Shown here one piece after another: positions 24,528-33,770 of a stretch of 64,000 nt of DNA. The DNA lies in assembly GCF_030817595.1 (NCBI RefSeq), contig NZ_JAUSZN010000001.1, positions 6,622,001 through 6,686,000 of the forward strand, in the 5' to 3' direction. This stretch comes from Neobacillus niacini. Its GTDB lineage: Bacteria > Bacillota > Bacilli > Bacillales > Cytobacillaceae. A program made the position numbers and the translations under genes. The notes under the pieces were generated by a model. That model did not search any database, had not been told where the DNA came from, and saw only the letters and a program-made list of their open reading frames with translations. Position 1 is the first letter of the stretch. The number at the start of each line of letters is the position of its first letter.

Positions 24528-24914
24528 ATGCCTTTCATGAAATTATGTAGCTGCGGTAAAAGGGTACCTAATACTACTATATGTGAATGTAAAATAGAAG
24601 CAAATCGGATTAGGAACAGAGAAAAAAATAAGCGTAATGCAGTGGAAACTAAATTTCTTAAATCAGCAGCATGGAAAAAGAAACGATTGAAAATCATTAA
24701 ACGTGATGGTGAAGTCTGTCAGCGCTGTTTAATTAAGTGGAATATTGAAACAACAAACCCCCTTGAGGTTCATCATATAAAGCCACGTAGCACACATCCT
24801 GAGTTGCGTTTGGATGATGATAATTTAATAACACTTTGTAAATCATGTAACACTCAACTGGGAACGAAACCACTTGATTTCATGCCAAAGCCCCCTAGAG
24901 GGTGTTTTTTTTAG
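24528..24914 (+). CDS. HNH endonuclease, phage packaging type
   Basis: 128 residues. An N-terminal Cys-rich segment (CSCGKRVPNTTICEC) could bind zinc. The HNH core follows at about 72-108 with CQRC, LEVHHIKPRS, DDDNLITLCKSCN, which supplies the His-His-Asn residues and the four Cys of the structural zinc site. In tailed phages of Gram-positive hosts this gene lies directly before the terminase small subunit and assists DNA packaging. The same order is seen here. The start ATG 24528 follows AAAGGAGAA. Confidence 0.85.
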   Translation: MPFMKLCSCGKRVPNTTICECKIEANRIRNREKNKRNAVETKFLKSAAWKKKRLKIIKRDGEVCQRCLIKWNIETTNPLEVHHIKPRSTHPELRLDDDNLITLCKSCNTQLGTKPLDFMPKPPRGCFF

Positions 24915-24996
24915 TGAGGGAATGAGAGGACCAAGACCTAGTTCCTTCTCGAAAATCTAATTTCCCAGCAGTAAGAATTTGAAAGGAATGATATTA

Positions 24997-25761
24997 ATGG
25001 CTCAAGAGAAACTGTTAGCCAATTCACTTAGAAATTTGTCAAAAACACAAAGAGAAGCTAAACAAGAGGCGGAAAAAGCAGTTGTAACCAATCCTACCAA
25101 ACCTAAACCAAATGATAATGTCAAGAGCAGAAAACCAATGCCCAAGTTATTTAATCAGCTCACGAAACTCAATGACCATTTTACACTGGCGGACAGTATT
25201 TCGTTGAAAACGTTAGTGTTTAACTTATATTTGAAATACACAAACGAACAAAAGCTGTTATCACTGGACGTGGATAGTGACGAGTGTGAACGGTACATAC
25301 TCCGTCTCGAGAAATTTAACAAACAAATCAATGAATGTATGAAGCAATTGTGTATCCCACTCAATGCTCGTCTTTCGCTAGCCAATGACATGGCTAAAGT
25401 GATGATTGAAGAAAAGAAACTTGAGCAAATGATAGAAACGAATAAACCACAACCTATTAACCCTTTACTTGCATTGCTTATTTATCGCTTATGGAAGGCA
25501 AGAAAGGCTAAACGAATTTTATTTTTAGCCGACAGAAATATCCTAGTGGACCAAACAATGAATCAGGATTTTAAACCTTTCAAATCGGTTATGACGAAAA
25601 TAAAAAACCGTAAAATAAATACAAGTTATGAAGTATATACGGGACTATATCAATCCATAACAGGACCTAATGAAGAAGATAAAATTTACAAGCAAGTTCC
25701 TCCTTCCTTTTTTGATTTAATCGTTATTGATGAGTGCCATCGTGGTTCAGCATTTGATTGA
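24997..25761 (+). CDS. chimera: phage terminase small subunit (P27 family) fused to an HsdR fragment
   Basis: 254 residues from ATG 24997 (AAAGGA site). Residues 1-157 have the layout of a P27-family terminase small subunit: a Lys-rich linker, then helical blocks ending [20 protein letters not shown]. From about residue 158 (base 25468) the sequence becomes the ATPase part of a type I restriction R subunit: [34 protein letters not shown] and the DECH box at 245-248. The frame stops at 25761, cutting HsdR short. No terminase large subunit follows. This is a deletion scar joining two loci rather than a functional design. Whether the TerS half still folds is unknown. Confidence 0.75.
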   Translation: MAQEKLLANSLRNLSKTQREAKQEAEKAVVTNPTKPKPNDNVKSRKPMPKLFNQLTKLNDHFTLADSISLKTLVFNLYLKYTNEQKLLSLDVDSDECERYILRLEKFNKQINECMKQLCIPLNARLSLANDMAKVMIEEKKLEQMIETNKPQPINPLLALLIYRLWKARKAKRILFLADRNILVDQTMNQDFKPFKSVMTKIKNRKINTSYEVYTGLYQSITGPNEEDKIYKQVPPSFFDLIVIDECHRGSAFD

Positions 25762-25978
25762 AAGGGATTATAAATTTGTTAGTAAGGAAGAGCTATTAAA
25801 TGTTTGGGAAGAGGACGAGCAACCAGAAGATAGCACAATTAGAGCCAATATCTCAAGGCTTAGGAGAAAAGTAAGGGGCTGCATACCTGACGATCATAAT
25901 GGAATAATAGTTTCCAAGAGAGGAATTGGTTATCGTTGGAGATGTGCTTTTCCTACGAAGATTATAAAACAAATTTAA
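25743..25978 (+). pseudogene. C-terminal fragment of an OmpR/PhoB-type winged-helix regulator
   Basis: In a different frame from the HsdR fragment, and overlapping its last bases, is [20 protein letters not shown], then RANISRLRRKVR and GIIVSKRGIGYRW. This is the recognition-helix and wing part of a Trans_reg_C domain (about 70 of the usual 90-100 residues). No start codon with a ribosome site fits, and the front of the protein is missing. It marks a second junction within about 20 bases of 25750. Confidence 0.65.
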
Positions 25979-26003
25979 AGGTTGGGAGAATCCCAACCTT
26001 TTC
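25977..26003 (+). terminator. terminator at the right end of the element region
   Basis: AAAGGTTGGGA/TCCCAACCTTT with a 3-base loop and a T-run; it overlaps the stop of the regulator fragment. Confidence 0.8.
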
Positions 26004-26041
26004 TGTTTATACTCAAGTTAACAAAATTGAAGGAGTGATAA

Positions 26042-26917
26042 ATGATGATTAAAATCTTTGTTTATGGAACGTTGCGCAAAGGAGAAGTAAATGCCCACCT
26101 ATTAAAAGGTGCCACATGCATCGCTGAGCAGTGCTGGACAAATGGATTACTGTATGACACAGGATGTGGCTTTCCGGCAATGAAACAATCACAAACTTCA
26201 CGAATTTATGGTGAATTATACTCAGTTTCAGCAAGTACTTTAAAAAGACTAGACCAACTAGAAGGATATACCGTAGGCGGAACAAACAACTTATATGAAA
26301 GAATTGAACAAACGGTTTATACAGACAAAGGCCATTCAATTGCTTATATATATGTAGCTAGTCATGTAAATGTAGGTAAAAGGATCATACCAAATGGTGA
26401 TTGGAAGGAGCACAACCTTTTATTGATGCAGAATGATTCTGTTCTTTATTTTGCATATGGAAGCTGCATGGACCAAAAACGTATTCGTGAGGCTGGGTTC
26501 GGCCATTACTTCCGAAATATGCGTGGAGTCGGTATATTAACGAACTATACTCTCAGGTTTACAAGGAAATCAACAGAAGACGGAATGGGTCGTGCTGATA
26601 TTGTAGAAGAAGGTGGAAGAGTAGAAGGAAAAGTATATGAAATTCCTGTTAAAGTATTAAAGGAATACTTATATGGTCGTGAAGGCGCACCTAAAGCATA
26701 TCGCCCTACTTTTGTAACGATTGAATGTAACGGAAAGAAAGTTCAGGCGCTAACCTTTGTCGTAACAAACAAAATGGAAGAAAGTGCTCCACCTCAATGG
26801 TATCAAGATGAAATTCTTCGAGGTGCAAAAGGTTATCTAAATGAAGACTATATTTCAAAAATAAAAAGCCATATGAAAAACTTAGAAAAATCAAATCGTA
26901 TAATGGGAGGTATGTAA
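26042..26917 (+). CDS. two-domain gamma-glutamylcyclotransferase-like protein (YkqA type)
   Basis: 291 residues with two GGCT/AIG2-like folds. Domain 1 starts with KIFVYGTLRKGEVNAHLL (about 3-20). Domain 2 starts with LYFAYGSCMDQKRI (about 137-150). Each has the YGTL or YGS nucleotide-like loop of this superfamily, which includes gamma-glutamylcyclotransferases and gamma-glutamylamine cyclotransferases. The layout matches Bacillus YkqA, whose substrate is not known. The start at 26042 or 26045 follows GGAGTGATAA. It ends two bases before the next gene, indicating an operon. Confidence 0.8.
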   Translation: MMIKIFVYGTLRKGEVNAHLLKGATCIAEQCWTNGLLYDTGCGFPAMKQSQTSRIYGELYSVSASTLKRLDQLEGYTVGGTNNLYERIEQTVYTDKGHSIAYIYVASHVNVGKRIIPNGDWKEHNLLLMQNDSVLYFAYGSCMDQKRIREAGFGHYFRNMRGVGILTNYTLRFTRKSTEDGMGRADIVEEGGRVEGKVYEIPVKVLKEYLYGREGAPKAYRPTFVTIECNGKKVQALTFVVTNKMEESAPPQWYQDEILRGAKGYLNEDYISKIKSHMKNLEKSNRIMGGM

Positions 26918-26919
26918 AA

Positions 26920-27447
26920 ATGGCTACATTTACCTGTCAAATTCTAATTGGACAGAAGCATTCGTATGATATTGGAATCATCAATATATCCCATACTCTT
27001 TATCTATCGGAAAATAGCAGACCCGCGTGGATACTATCACCAACAGAAGAATTTACTGCGAACAAGCAGGTTCAACAAAAAATAACCTGGATTCCAACAC
27101 TAGAAAATATGCTGGAAGATGCATTGGTCATGATTGGACTGTATGTATTAAAAGATCAGCAACTTATTTCATTGGTTAATCAGCATCTTCAGCATCCGGA
27201 TAAGGACTTTATTGAATTGTATACTGATGTTAAATCCGAAGACTTACAAAAACTATATAACCAAGCTAGGAAAATAGAAGGTTCACATAAGATTGTTCTA
27301 TCTGTGTTTCAAGGTTCATCAATTTTAAATCAATTCCCCGTTTTGAACCATTATCAAAATGATATAGAAATATGCAAATCTATTTACACGAAAGAGTTCT
27401 CACTTTGGAGTAGAAAATTTGAGGAAATCGGTGAATTAGGAGAATAG
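26920..27447 (+). CDS. hypothetical protein co-transcribed with the YkqA-like gene
   Basis: 175 residues, beginning MATFTCQILIGQKHSYDIGI, soluble and without signal peptide. ATG 26920 follows GGGAGGT, placed inside the end of the upstream gene. I do not recognise a domain. The tight coupling with the YkqA-like gene suggests related function. Confidence 0.65.
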   Translation: MATFTCQILIGQKHSYDIGIINISHTLYLSENSRPAWILSPTEEFTANKQVQQKITWIPTLENMLEDALVMIGLYVLKDQQLISLVNQHLQHPDKDFIELYTDVKSEDLQKLYNQARKIEGSHKIVLSVFQGSSILNQFPVLNHYQNDIEICKSIYTKEFSLWSRKFEEIGELGE

Positions 27448-27526
27448 AAGTGGTGTTAGCTCGCTATCCGTTTACGATTATCGGACTAGAACCGCAAAGA
27501 TACTTTTTGGTAGCCGACTTAATGTG

Positions 27527-27573
27527 GCGAATCCAAAAGTGCCAGGTGATTAATTTTCACTTGGGACTTTTTT
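27527..27573 (+). terminator. terminator in the gap after the 175-residue protein
   Basis: AAAGTGCCAGGTG pairs with CACTTGGGACTTT, with one mismatch and one G-T pair, followed by a long T-run. Confidence 0.6.
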
Positions 27574-27679
27574 TATTAAAAATGAAATAAACAATAGTGC
27601 AAATGAGGGAAAATCCGATCAGGAGCCAAAATGCTGCATCAAACGAGCCTTTCGATGCTTCAACAATGAATGCTTTTTT
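27557..27679 (-). pseudogene. C-terminal remnant of an MFS-type transporter
   Basis: On the reverse strand a frame reads AFIVEASKGSFDAAFWLLIG and continues with a hydrophobic helix and FNKKSPK before TGA. This is the usual final transmembrane helix of major-facilitator carriers. Nothing upstream on that strand continues the protein. Confidence 0.4.
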
Positions 27680-28133
27680 TTGTTTTTCTAAGAATAAGTC
27701 AGGTATTTTTTTCTAAGATTAGGCTTAGAAAATTTCTTTTCTATCTTTTTTGGTTGTTTCGTGTTAGGAAAGCTAACGCGGAATTTTTCAAAGAAAAAAT
27801 AGTACTACAATAGCTTTAAAATCCTTTAAATTTAAGAAAGAAAGCGTTTTACTTCACTTTTCATAGATGTTCCTAATTAAGTGAATATTCCTAATATAAT
27901 AAAAATATTGTTTACTAATAAATATTATCCACTTATAATCGGATTAAGCAAAAAAACATAACAAAATATAACCAATTATGTAAGAAAATGTAACATTGAT
28001 AGTTGGTAAAGGCACTTTACACCATACATAATTGTGCTTACTAAAAAAGGAGGTGGTTCCGTTCTTACATATAAGGAAACGAGCACTAAACACAGTAGTA
28101 TTTCTAGAAAAATATTTTCCAGGGGGAATCTTG

Positions 28134-29783
28134 ATGAGAAGAAGTCGTTTTCTAATAGGGCTAATTGTAATGGTATTTCTTTTAAGTGCTTGTAGTAGTG
28201 GAAAAAGTTCTACATCCTCAGAGTCTACTGTAACCAAAACCTCTGAAACTAGTTCAGAACCGGTGTATGGCGGTACGTTAGTTAGAGCAGCCATATATGG
28301 TGATCCACAAAACCTGGACCCAATGTTACGTACACACGGAACCAATACTTCCATGGTTACTTGGAATATTTTTGAACCTCTCATTCGTTATGATGCTGCA
28401 AAAGGAGAGTTTGTGGCAGCCAATGCTGAAAAGTGGGAAGTGAGCAGCGACGGTACGGTTTATTCTTTTACATTAAAGAAAGGAGTCAAATTCCATAATG
28501 GAAGAGAAGTTAAGGCTGAGGACTTTAAATATACGATGGAGCGAGTCCTTAATCCAAAGAGTGCTTCTCCTAATGCAGGAAGCTTACTCGCGATAGTAGG
28601 AAGTCAGGAATTTATGAGTGGGGCAGCAACGGAAGTAAGTGGCATTAAGGTCGTAGATGACTACAATTTAGAAATCACAATCTCAAAACCAGATAATACG
28701 TTCCTTAACAATATGTCTCTTCCTTTTACCGCAGCAGTACCGAAAGAAGTAGTGGAAGAAAAAGGAGATAAGTTTGGACAAGAGCCTGTAGGAGCTGGAC
28801 CATTTAAATTTTCAAGCTGGATTCGAGACAGTGAAATTGTCCTTGAAGGATATGAAGACTACCATGCAGGTAAACCATACTTAGAAAAAGTAGTTTACAA
28901 GATTATGGGTGATCAAACTGCCCGTGATAACTCTTTTGCTTCAAAACAGCTGGATATGATGTTACTTGGGGATGCGCAATACCAAAGATATAAGAGTGAC
29001 CCTACTTATAAAAACTCGATTGTAGAAGTGCCGGAATTATTTACGCGTAACTTAAAGTTTAATCTTGAAAAAGAAGGACCATGGCAAGATGTTCTTGTTC
29101 GTGAAGCCATCAACCATGCGATTGACCGTGAAACGATTATTAAAACCGTCCTTCAGGATAAAGCTTATTCAGCGGAAGGAGCACTTCCAGCGTCTATCAA
29201 AGGATATAACGAGAATGTAACGAGTTATGAATATGATCCTGAGAAGGCAAAAGAATTATTAAAAGAAGCTGGATATGAAGATGGATTTACGTTACCAATT
29301 TTAACTACTTCCCACCCTGCATTTGGATTGCCTGCAGTTGAGGCATTAAGTGGATTTTTGGGAGAGGTTGGAATCAAGGTTGAAACAGAACAAGTTGATT
29401 TTGCAACGTTGACAGATCGTTTAAATAACGGAGATTACTCAACTGCCATGTCTTCAAATGGTGGATACACTCATCCAGTTGAGTTCCTAGCTCGATATTT
29501 CCACAGTAAAAATAAGGGAGCTTCAGGAAATACAAGTAATTACGAAAATCCAGAGGTTGATGTTGTACTGGATAAAGCTCTTCAAACGACTGATGATCAG
29601 GAAATGATCAGCCTTGCAAGAGAAGCGGAGGAAATCGTAATGAAAGATGCTCCATGGTGGTTCTTCAACTACAACAAAGCAGTAATTGTTCATCAGCCAT
29701 GGGTAAAGGGTTTAGAGCCAGTACCAACGGATATCGATTTTCAGGATTTGACGAAAGTGTGGATTGACGAATCACTTAAATAA
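28134..29783 (+). CDS. peptide-type ABC transporter substrate-binding lipoprotein
   Basis: 549 residues. A lipoprotein signal peptide ends in LLSAC with the lipidated Cys20, followed by a Ser/Thr-rich spacer. The mature part is an SBP_bac_5 (OppA/DppA) domain, with YGGTLVRAAIYGDPQNLDP at its start and NHAIDRETI in the middle. It captures a peptide-like or small organic ligand outside the cell and delivers it to the permeases encoded next. ATG 28134 follows AGGGGGAA. The frame extends upstream to 28032, but the signal peptide fixes the start. First gene of a run reaching 38115. Confidence 0.88.
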   Translation: MRRSRFLIGLIVMVFLLSACSSGKSSTSSESTVTKTSETSSEPVYGGTLVRAAIYGDPQNLDPMLRTHGTNTSMVTWNIFEPLIRYDAAKGEFVAANAEKWEVSSDGTVYSFTLKKGVKFHNGREVKAEDFKYTMERVLNPKSASPNAGSLLAIVGSQEFMSGAATEVSGIKVVDDYNLEITISKPDNTFLNNMSLPFTAAVPKEVVEEKGDKFGQEPVGAGPFKFSSWIRDSEIVLEGYEDYHAGKPYLEKVVYKIMGDQTARDNSFASKQLDMMLLGDAQYQRYKSDPTYKNSIVEVPELFTRNLKFNLEKEGPWQDVLVREAINHAIDRETIIKTVLQDKAYSAEGALPASIKGYNENVTSYEYDPEKAKELLKEAGYEDGFTLPILTTSHPAFGLPAVEALSGFLGEVGIKVETEQVDFATLTDRLNNGDYSTAMSSNGGYTHPVEFLARYFHSKNKGASGNTSNYENPEVDVVLDKALQTTDDQEMISLAREAEEIVMKDAPWWFFNYNKAVIVHQPWVKGLEPVPTDIDFQDLTKVWIDESLK

Positions 29784-29801
29784 TAGAAGGAGGTTGATTC
29801 T

Positions 29802-30740
29802 ATGATTTCATACGGTGTTAAGCGATTAGTAGAAGCCATCCCGATATGGATTGCAATCACACTCATTGTTTTTATCTTAATGAATATTATCCCGGGAGAT
29901 CCAGTGGCTCAATTAATGGATGCGAGATCAGGGGCCTTGGATAAACAAGTGATAGAACAAATCAGGGAGCAGTGGGGTCTTAATGACCCGCTGTATGCTC
30001 AATACTTTCACTTTCTTCAAGGTCTGGTTCAAGGAGATTTAGGAACTTCCTATCAAACGAGAAGTGCTGTGACGGAATTGCTGATGGAGCGAATTCCCGT
30101 TACCTTTCAAATTACATTATTAGGATTATTTGTGGCAATTATCGTCGGAATTACTCTCGGAATTGTCGGTGCTCTTTATCGTGGATCTTGGATTGATTCC
30201 ATGGTCAGTTCCTTTTCCATTGCAGGAGTTTCAGTCCCTTCCTTCTTTTTGGGACTGATGCTCATGTATGTATTTGCTGTTCAATTCCAGCTGTTACCTG
30301 CTTCAGGGTATGCAGCTGGTGAGTTAAAATATCTCATTTTACCTTCCGTCACGCTTGGATTGGCTGTAAGTGGAGTCATTGCTCGTATTACAAGGTCTTC
30401 CATGATCGATATTTTAAAAATGGACTATATGACGACTGCTTATTCAAAAGGAATATCTCATTTCAAAATCATTATCCAGCATGGATTGAAAAATGCTTTA
30501 CCGCCAATCTTGACGATTATCGGTGTTCAAATGGGACTTTTGCTTTCTGGTGCCGTGATTACCGAAACGATATTTGGCTTACCAGGAATCGGGCGCCTGC
30601 TTATTGATGGAATTTTACAAAGAGATCTTCCGACTGTTCAGGGCTGTGTCGTTTTTATTGCAACGGTATTCTTAGTCGTAAATTTACTAACAGACATCTG
30701 CTGCCGATTGATTGACCCAAGAATTCGAGTAGAAGCATAA
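29802..30740 (+). CDS. peptide-type ABC transporter permease (DppB-like)
   Basis: 312 residues, six membrane helices with the N-terminal helix plus periplasmic-type loop of the DppB/OppB class. NIIPGDPVAQL sits in the first loop and the EAA-like cytoplasmic motif appears as SKGISHFKIIIQHGLKNALPP. Starts 18 bases after the binding protein, behind AAGGAGG. Confidence 0.88.
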   Translation: MISYGVKRLVEAIPIWIAITLIVFILMNIIPGDPVAQLMDARSGALDKQVIEQIREQWGLNDPLYAQYFHFLQGLVQGDLGTSYQTRSAVTELLMERIPVTFQITLLGLFVAIIVGITLGIVGALYRGSWIDSMVSSFSIAGVSVPSFFLGLMLMYVFAVQFQLLPASGYAAGELKYLILPSVTLGLAVSGVIARITRSSMIDILKMDYMTTAYSKGISHFKIIIQHGLKNALPPILTIIGVQMGLLLSGAVITETIFGLPGIGRLLIDGILQRDLPTVQGCVVFIATVFLVVNLLTDICCRLIDPRIRVEA

Positions 30741-30772
30741 GGGAAGAAACTAAGTAAAAAGGGGATGACAAA

Positions 30773-31657
30773 ATGGAAACAGTGGAATCAACGGTTATCC
30801 AGTCGGATCTAGTATTACCTAGGAAGAAAACGAAAAGGCGAAAGATGAAATTTTCCTTTTCGATGCTAGGAATGGGGGCAGCTGGTGCATTAGTACTTGG
30901 GACCATCGCCGTCCCTTTTCTAACACCTTATAATCCTAACGTCAATGATTTAACAGCTGTATTACAGGCACCTTCTTCGACACACTGGTTTGGAACAGAC
31001 CATTTAGGCCGTGATATTTTCACCAGAGTTTTATATGGCGGGCAAATATCGCTCATCATCGCCGTTGTTGTCCAAATTATTTCAGTTGTCATCGGAGGAC
31101 TGTTAGGGCTATTTGCCGGTTATTTTGGAGGAAAAACCGATAAGGTTATCATGGCGATAACGAATATCATTTTTAGTTTCCCGGGGCTTTTATTCGCGAT
31201 TGCGATTATGGCCGCTTTAGGGCCTAGTATTATTAATCTTATCCTTGCCCTAGGCTTAGTAAGCTGGCCTGAAATGTGCCGACTTGTCCGTTCGCAAACT
31301 CTTTCTTTAAAGGAAAGAGAGTTTGTAGAAGGTGGGCATGCATTAGGCGCAAATGTATTTCGAATTCTCTTTCGCTACATTCTGCCAAACTGCTACGGAA
31401 ATATGGCTGTTATCGCAACCCTGGGAATGGCCTCGACGATTTTGTCGGAAGCGAGTTTAAGCTTCTTGGGATTAGGTGTTCAAGCACCCGATCCAAGCTG
31501 GGGATCGATGGTCAATCAGGGGAAGGATTACATGTTTTTAGCCCCTTGGTATTTATTCGTTCCAGGTATCGTGATGTTTATAACTATACTAGGTATCAAT
31601 TTGTGTGGAGATGCACTACGTGATTATTTTGATCCTAAAATGAAATCGTCCAGATAG
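30773..31657 (+). CDS. peptide-type ABC transporter permease (DppC-like)
   Basis: 294 residues, N-terminal cytoplasmic tail followed by six helices of the DppC/OppC class. THWFGTDHLGRDIFTRVLYG is the conserved loop before helix 2 and GGHALGANVFRILFRYILPN is the ATPase contact. ATG 30773 follows AAGGGGATG. Pairs with the DppB-like subunit to form the membrane channel. Confidence 0.88.
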   Translation: METVESTVIQSDLVLPRKKTKRRKMKFSFSMLGMGAAGALVLGTIAVPFLTPYNPNVNDLTAVLQAPSSTHWFGTDHLGRDIFTRVLYGGQISLIIAVVVQIISVVIGGLLGLFAGYFGGKTDKVIMAITNIIFSFPGLLFAIAIMAALGPSIINLILALGLVSWPEMCRLVRSQTLSLKEREFVEGGHALGANVFRILFRYILPNCYGNMAVIATLGMASTILSEASLSFLGLGVQAPDPSWGSMVNQGKDYMFLAPWYLFVPGIVMFITILGINLCGDALRDYFDPKMKSSR

Positions 31658-31679
31658 ACAAAGAAGGAGGACATGAAAG

Positions 31680-32684
31680 ATGAGTACTCTTCTCGATGTG
31701 CGTGATTTGAGAGTGGGATTTAGTAAAAATGATGAAATTACCGAAGTGATTAGAGGGATTGATTTTTCACTAAAAAAGGGAGAAAGTCTTGGGATTGTTG
31801 GAGAGTCAGGCTGCGGGAAAAGCATGACCTCGCTCGCCATCATGGGGTTGTTGAAAAATAAGGGACTCATTGCCACACAAGGTGAAATTCTCTGGAACGG
31901 TGATAATTTGTTAAACCATCGAAGTAAGGATTGGCGAAACATTCGCGGAAATGAAATCGCGATGATTTTTCAAGAGCCAATGACAGCCTTGAACCCTTTG
32001 ATTACCATCGGGAGCCAAATTACCGAACAAATTCTAGCGCATCAATCCGTTAGTAAGAAGGAAGCTCGGAAAATAGCGATTGAAATGCTGGAGACTGTTG
32101 GAATCCCATCAGCTGCTAATCGAATGCGTGCTTATCCCCATGAACTATCTGGAGGAATGAGGCAGCGGATTATGATCGCCATGGGCATTTGCTGCCAGCC
32201 AGGGTTATTGATTGCAGATGAACCGACAACGGCTTTAGATGTAACCATCCAAGCTCAGATTCTTGATTTGCTATCCTCGTTAATTAAAAAAATGGATATG
32301 TCCATGATCCTGGTTACTCATGATTTAGGGGTAGTTGCAAACCATTGCCAAAGAGTTTTAGTGATGTACGCCGGAAAAATAATGGAGGAGGCAACGAAGG
32401 AGGAACTGTTCGCCAAGCCGCTGCATCCCTATACACAGGGATTATTGAAATCAGTCAATTCTATAGAAGAAAAGGGTGAACGGATTTATTCAATTCCAGG
32501 TGTTGTCCCATTAGCAGGTGAAATCAAATCGGGCTGTGTCTTTTATGATCGCTGTCCATTTGCAGAAGAACGATGCAGCGCTGAGGAACCTCCATTAATG
32601 GAAGCGGCCGAAGGCAGGAGAGTGAGCTGCTGGCGTTACAATGAATTTTTCGAGGGGAGTGGAGAACCGTGGAAACTGCAGTAG
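31680..32684 (+). CDS. peptide-type ABC transporter ATP-binding protein (DppD-like)
   Basis: 334 residues. Walker [10 protein letters not shown], signature LSGGMRQRI, Walker [13 protein letters not shown] and the switch His in VTHDLG are all present. The C-terminal Cys-rich segment ([14 protein letters not shown]) is the oligopeptide_HPY extension typical of this class. ATG 31680 follows AAGGAGGA. It overlaps the next ATPase gene by 16 bases. Confidence 0.9.
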   Translation: MSTLLDVRDLRVGFSKNDEITEVIRGIDFSLKKGESLGIVGESGCGKSMTSLAIMGLLKNKGLIATQGEILWNGDNLLNHRSKDWRNIRGNEIAMIFQEPMTALNPLITIGSQITEQILAHQSVSKKEARKIAIEMLETVGIPSAANRMRAYPHELSGGMRQRIMIAMGICCQPGLLIADEPTTALDVTIQAQILDLLSSLIKKMDMSMILVTHDLGVVANHCQRVLVMYAGKIMEEATKEELFAKPLHPYTQGLLKSVNSIEEKGERIYSIPGVVPLAGEIKSGCVFYDRCPFAEERCSAEEPPLMEAAEGRRVSCWRYNEFFEGSGEPWKLQ

Positions 32685-33661
32685 CAACAAAGACTCTTAT
32701 GGAAATAAAACATTTAAAAAAATATTTTCCAGTCAACCAAGGAATCATGAGTCGTTTAAAAAGGGAGGATCGACCCGTCGTAAAAGCGGTAGATGATGTG
32801 AATTTTAGCATCTATTCTGGAGAGACACTTGCTCTTGTTGGGGAATCTGGATGCGGGAAAAGTACAACGGGACGTTCGCTATTAAGGTTAATCGAACCAA
32901 CGGAAGGTACGGTTCTTTTCGAAGGAAAAGACATCCTGAAGCTTTCGGGTGAGGAATTAAAGAATACAAGAAGAGACATGCAGATTGTTTTTCAGGATCC
33001 CTATGCCTCCTTGCACCCAAGGATGACCGTTCGTGAAATCATTAGTGAACCTTTGTACATTCATAATATAGACACAAAAGCAGAAAGGGAAAAGAGAGTA
33101 GAGTTTTTGATGGATAAGGTTGGACTTTCTCAGAAAGTGAAGAATCGCTTTCCTCATGAATTTTCTGGGGGGCAAAGGCAGCGGATTGGGATTGCAAAAG
33201 CGTTAGCCTTGAATCCAAAATTAGTGATTTGTGATGAACCGGTCTCAGCACTTGATGTTTCGGTGCAGGCTCAGGTCATTAATTTGTTTAAGGATCTGCA
33301 GAAGGAATTTTCCTTAACCTATCTCTTTATCTCTCATGATTTAAGTGTGATTAACCATATTTCTGATCGTGTGGGTGTGATGTATCTTGGAAAGCTGGTC
33401 GAAATTGCCGAAACATCGGAGCTTTTTGATCGTCCGGCACATCCGTATACACAAGCATTGTTATCGGCAAGGCCGATGATTCATCAGAAGGATCGATTGG
33501 AACGGATTATTTTAGAAGGAGAATTGCCTACTCCTCTCAATCCGCCAAAGGGCTGCCGCTTCCATACTCGTTGTCCATTTAAGATGGAAAGATGTAAAGT
33601 CGAAGAGCCGGTCATGAAAGAAATTGGAGCAAAACATCAAGCAGCCTGTCATTTAGTTTAG
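32669..33661 (+). CDS. peptide-type ABC transporter ATP-binding protein (DppF/OppF-like)
   Basis: 330 residues with Walker [10 protein letters not shown], signature FSGGQRQRI, Walker [13 protein letters not shown], switch His in ISHDLS, and the [10 protein letters not shown]-terminal extension. GTG 32669 follows GGGGAGTGG and overlaps the preceding gene, so the two ATPases are translationally coupled. Together with the upstream four genes it forms a complete importer. Confidence 0.9.
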   Translation: METAVATKTLMEIKHLKKYFPVNQGIMSRLKREDRPVVKAVDDVNFSIYSGETLALVGESGCGKSTTGRSLLRLIEPTEGTVLFEGKDILKLSGEELKNTRRDMQIVFQDPYASLHPRMTVREIISEPLYIHNIDTKAEREKRVEFLMDKVGLSQKVKNRFPHEFSGGQRQRIGIAKALALNPKLVICDEPVSALDVSVQAQVINLFKDLQKEFSLTYLFISHDLSVINHISDRVGVMYLGKLVEIAETSELFDRPAHPYTQALLSARPMIHQKDRLERIILEGELPTPLNPPKGCRFHTRCPFKMERCKVEEPVMKEIGAKHQAACHLV

Positions 33662-33770
33662 CTATCTATCTTAGGGATTAGCGGTAACTAGAGAGGCAAT
33701 GTAGTGCCCGTTCATAAAGGATCCTGTGCTAAACAAAGTCGGTTTGCAGCTATCGGGAAGGAAACTCAAA

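Larger units (their letters stand above)
16416..25978 (+). mobile_element. degraded integrative element resembling a phage satellite (PICI-like island)
   Basis: The region starts at the altered 3' end of tRNA-Leu(CAA). It holds, in order, a tyrosine integrase, a Rep-like winged-helix protein, a reverse-strand acidic protein, a broken abortive-infection gene, a reverse-strand cassette of small genes, a broken DEAH helicase, a structured non-coding segment with tandem repeats, three small genes including an HNH endonuclease, and a phage terminase small subunit. Integrase plus Rep plus TerS with no capsid, portal or large terminase genes is the pattern of phage-inducible chromosomal islands. I found no copy of the tRNA 3' end downstream. 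The right end appears lost, where TerS is fused to an HsdR piece. The right boundary is therefore only approximate. Confidence 0.6.
27448..28133. other. intergenic region with gene remnants
   Basis: No intact gene. A forward frame near 27450-27585 contains VVLARYPFTIIGLE, which is reminiscent of the N-terminal part of IscB-type proteins, but the rest does not match. The reverse strand at 27557-27679 encodes an MFS-like last helix. A terminator-like stem TTTCTAAG/CTTAGAAA is at 27710-27731. A possible promoter for the transporter operon (TTTACT, 17 bases, TATAAT) is near 27911-27940. A strong AAAGGAGGTG at 28046-28055 has no convincing start codon of its own. Confidence 0.45.

Noticed and set aside
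27834..27850. AGAAAGCGTTTTAC as a cre site before the importer operon
   Set aside because: Mismatches at fixed end positions of the consensus and an uncertain distance to the promoter.
28032..28133. N-terminal extension of the binding protein reading frame, and the strong AAAGGAGGTG at 28046
   Set aside because: The lipoprotein signal peptide from 28134 fixes the start, and the extension would bury it.
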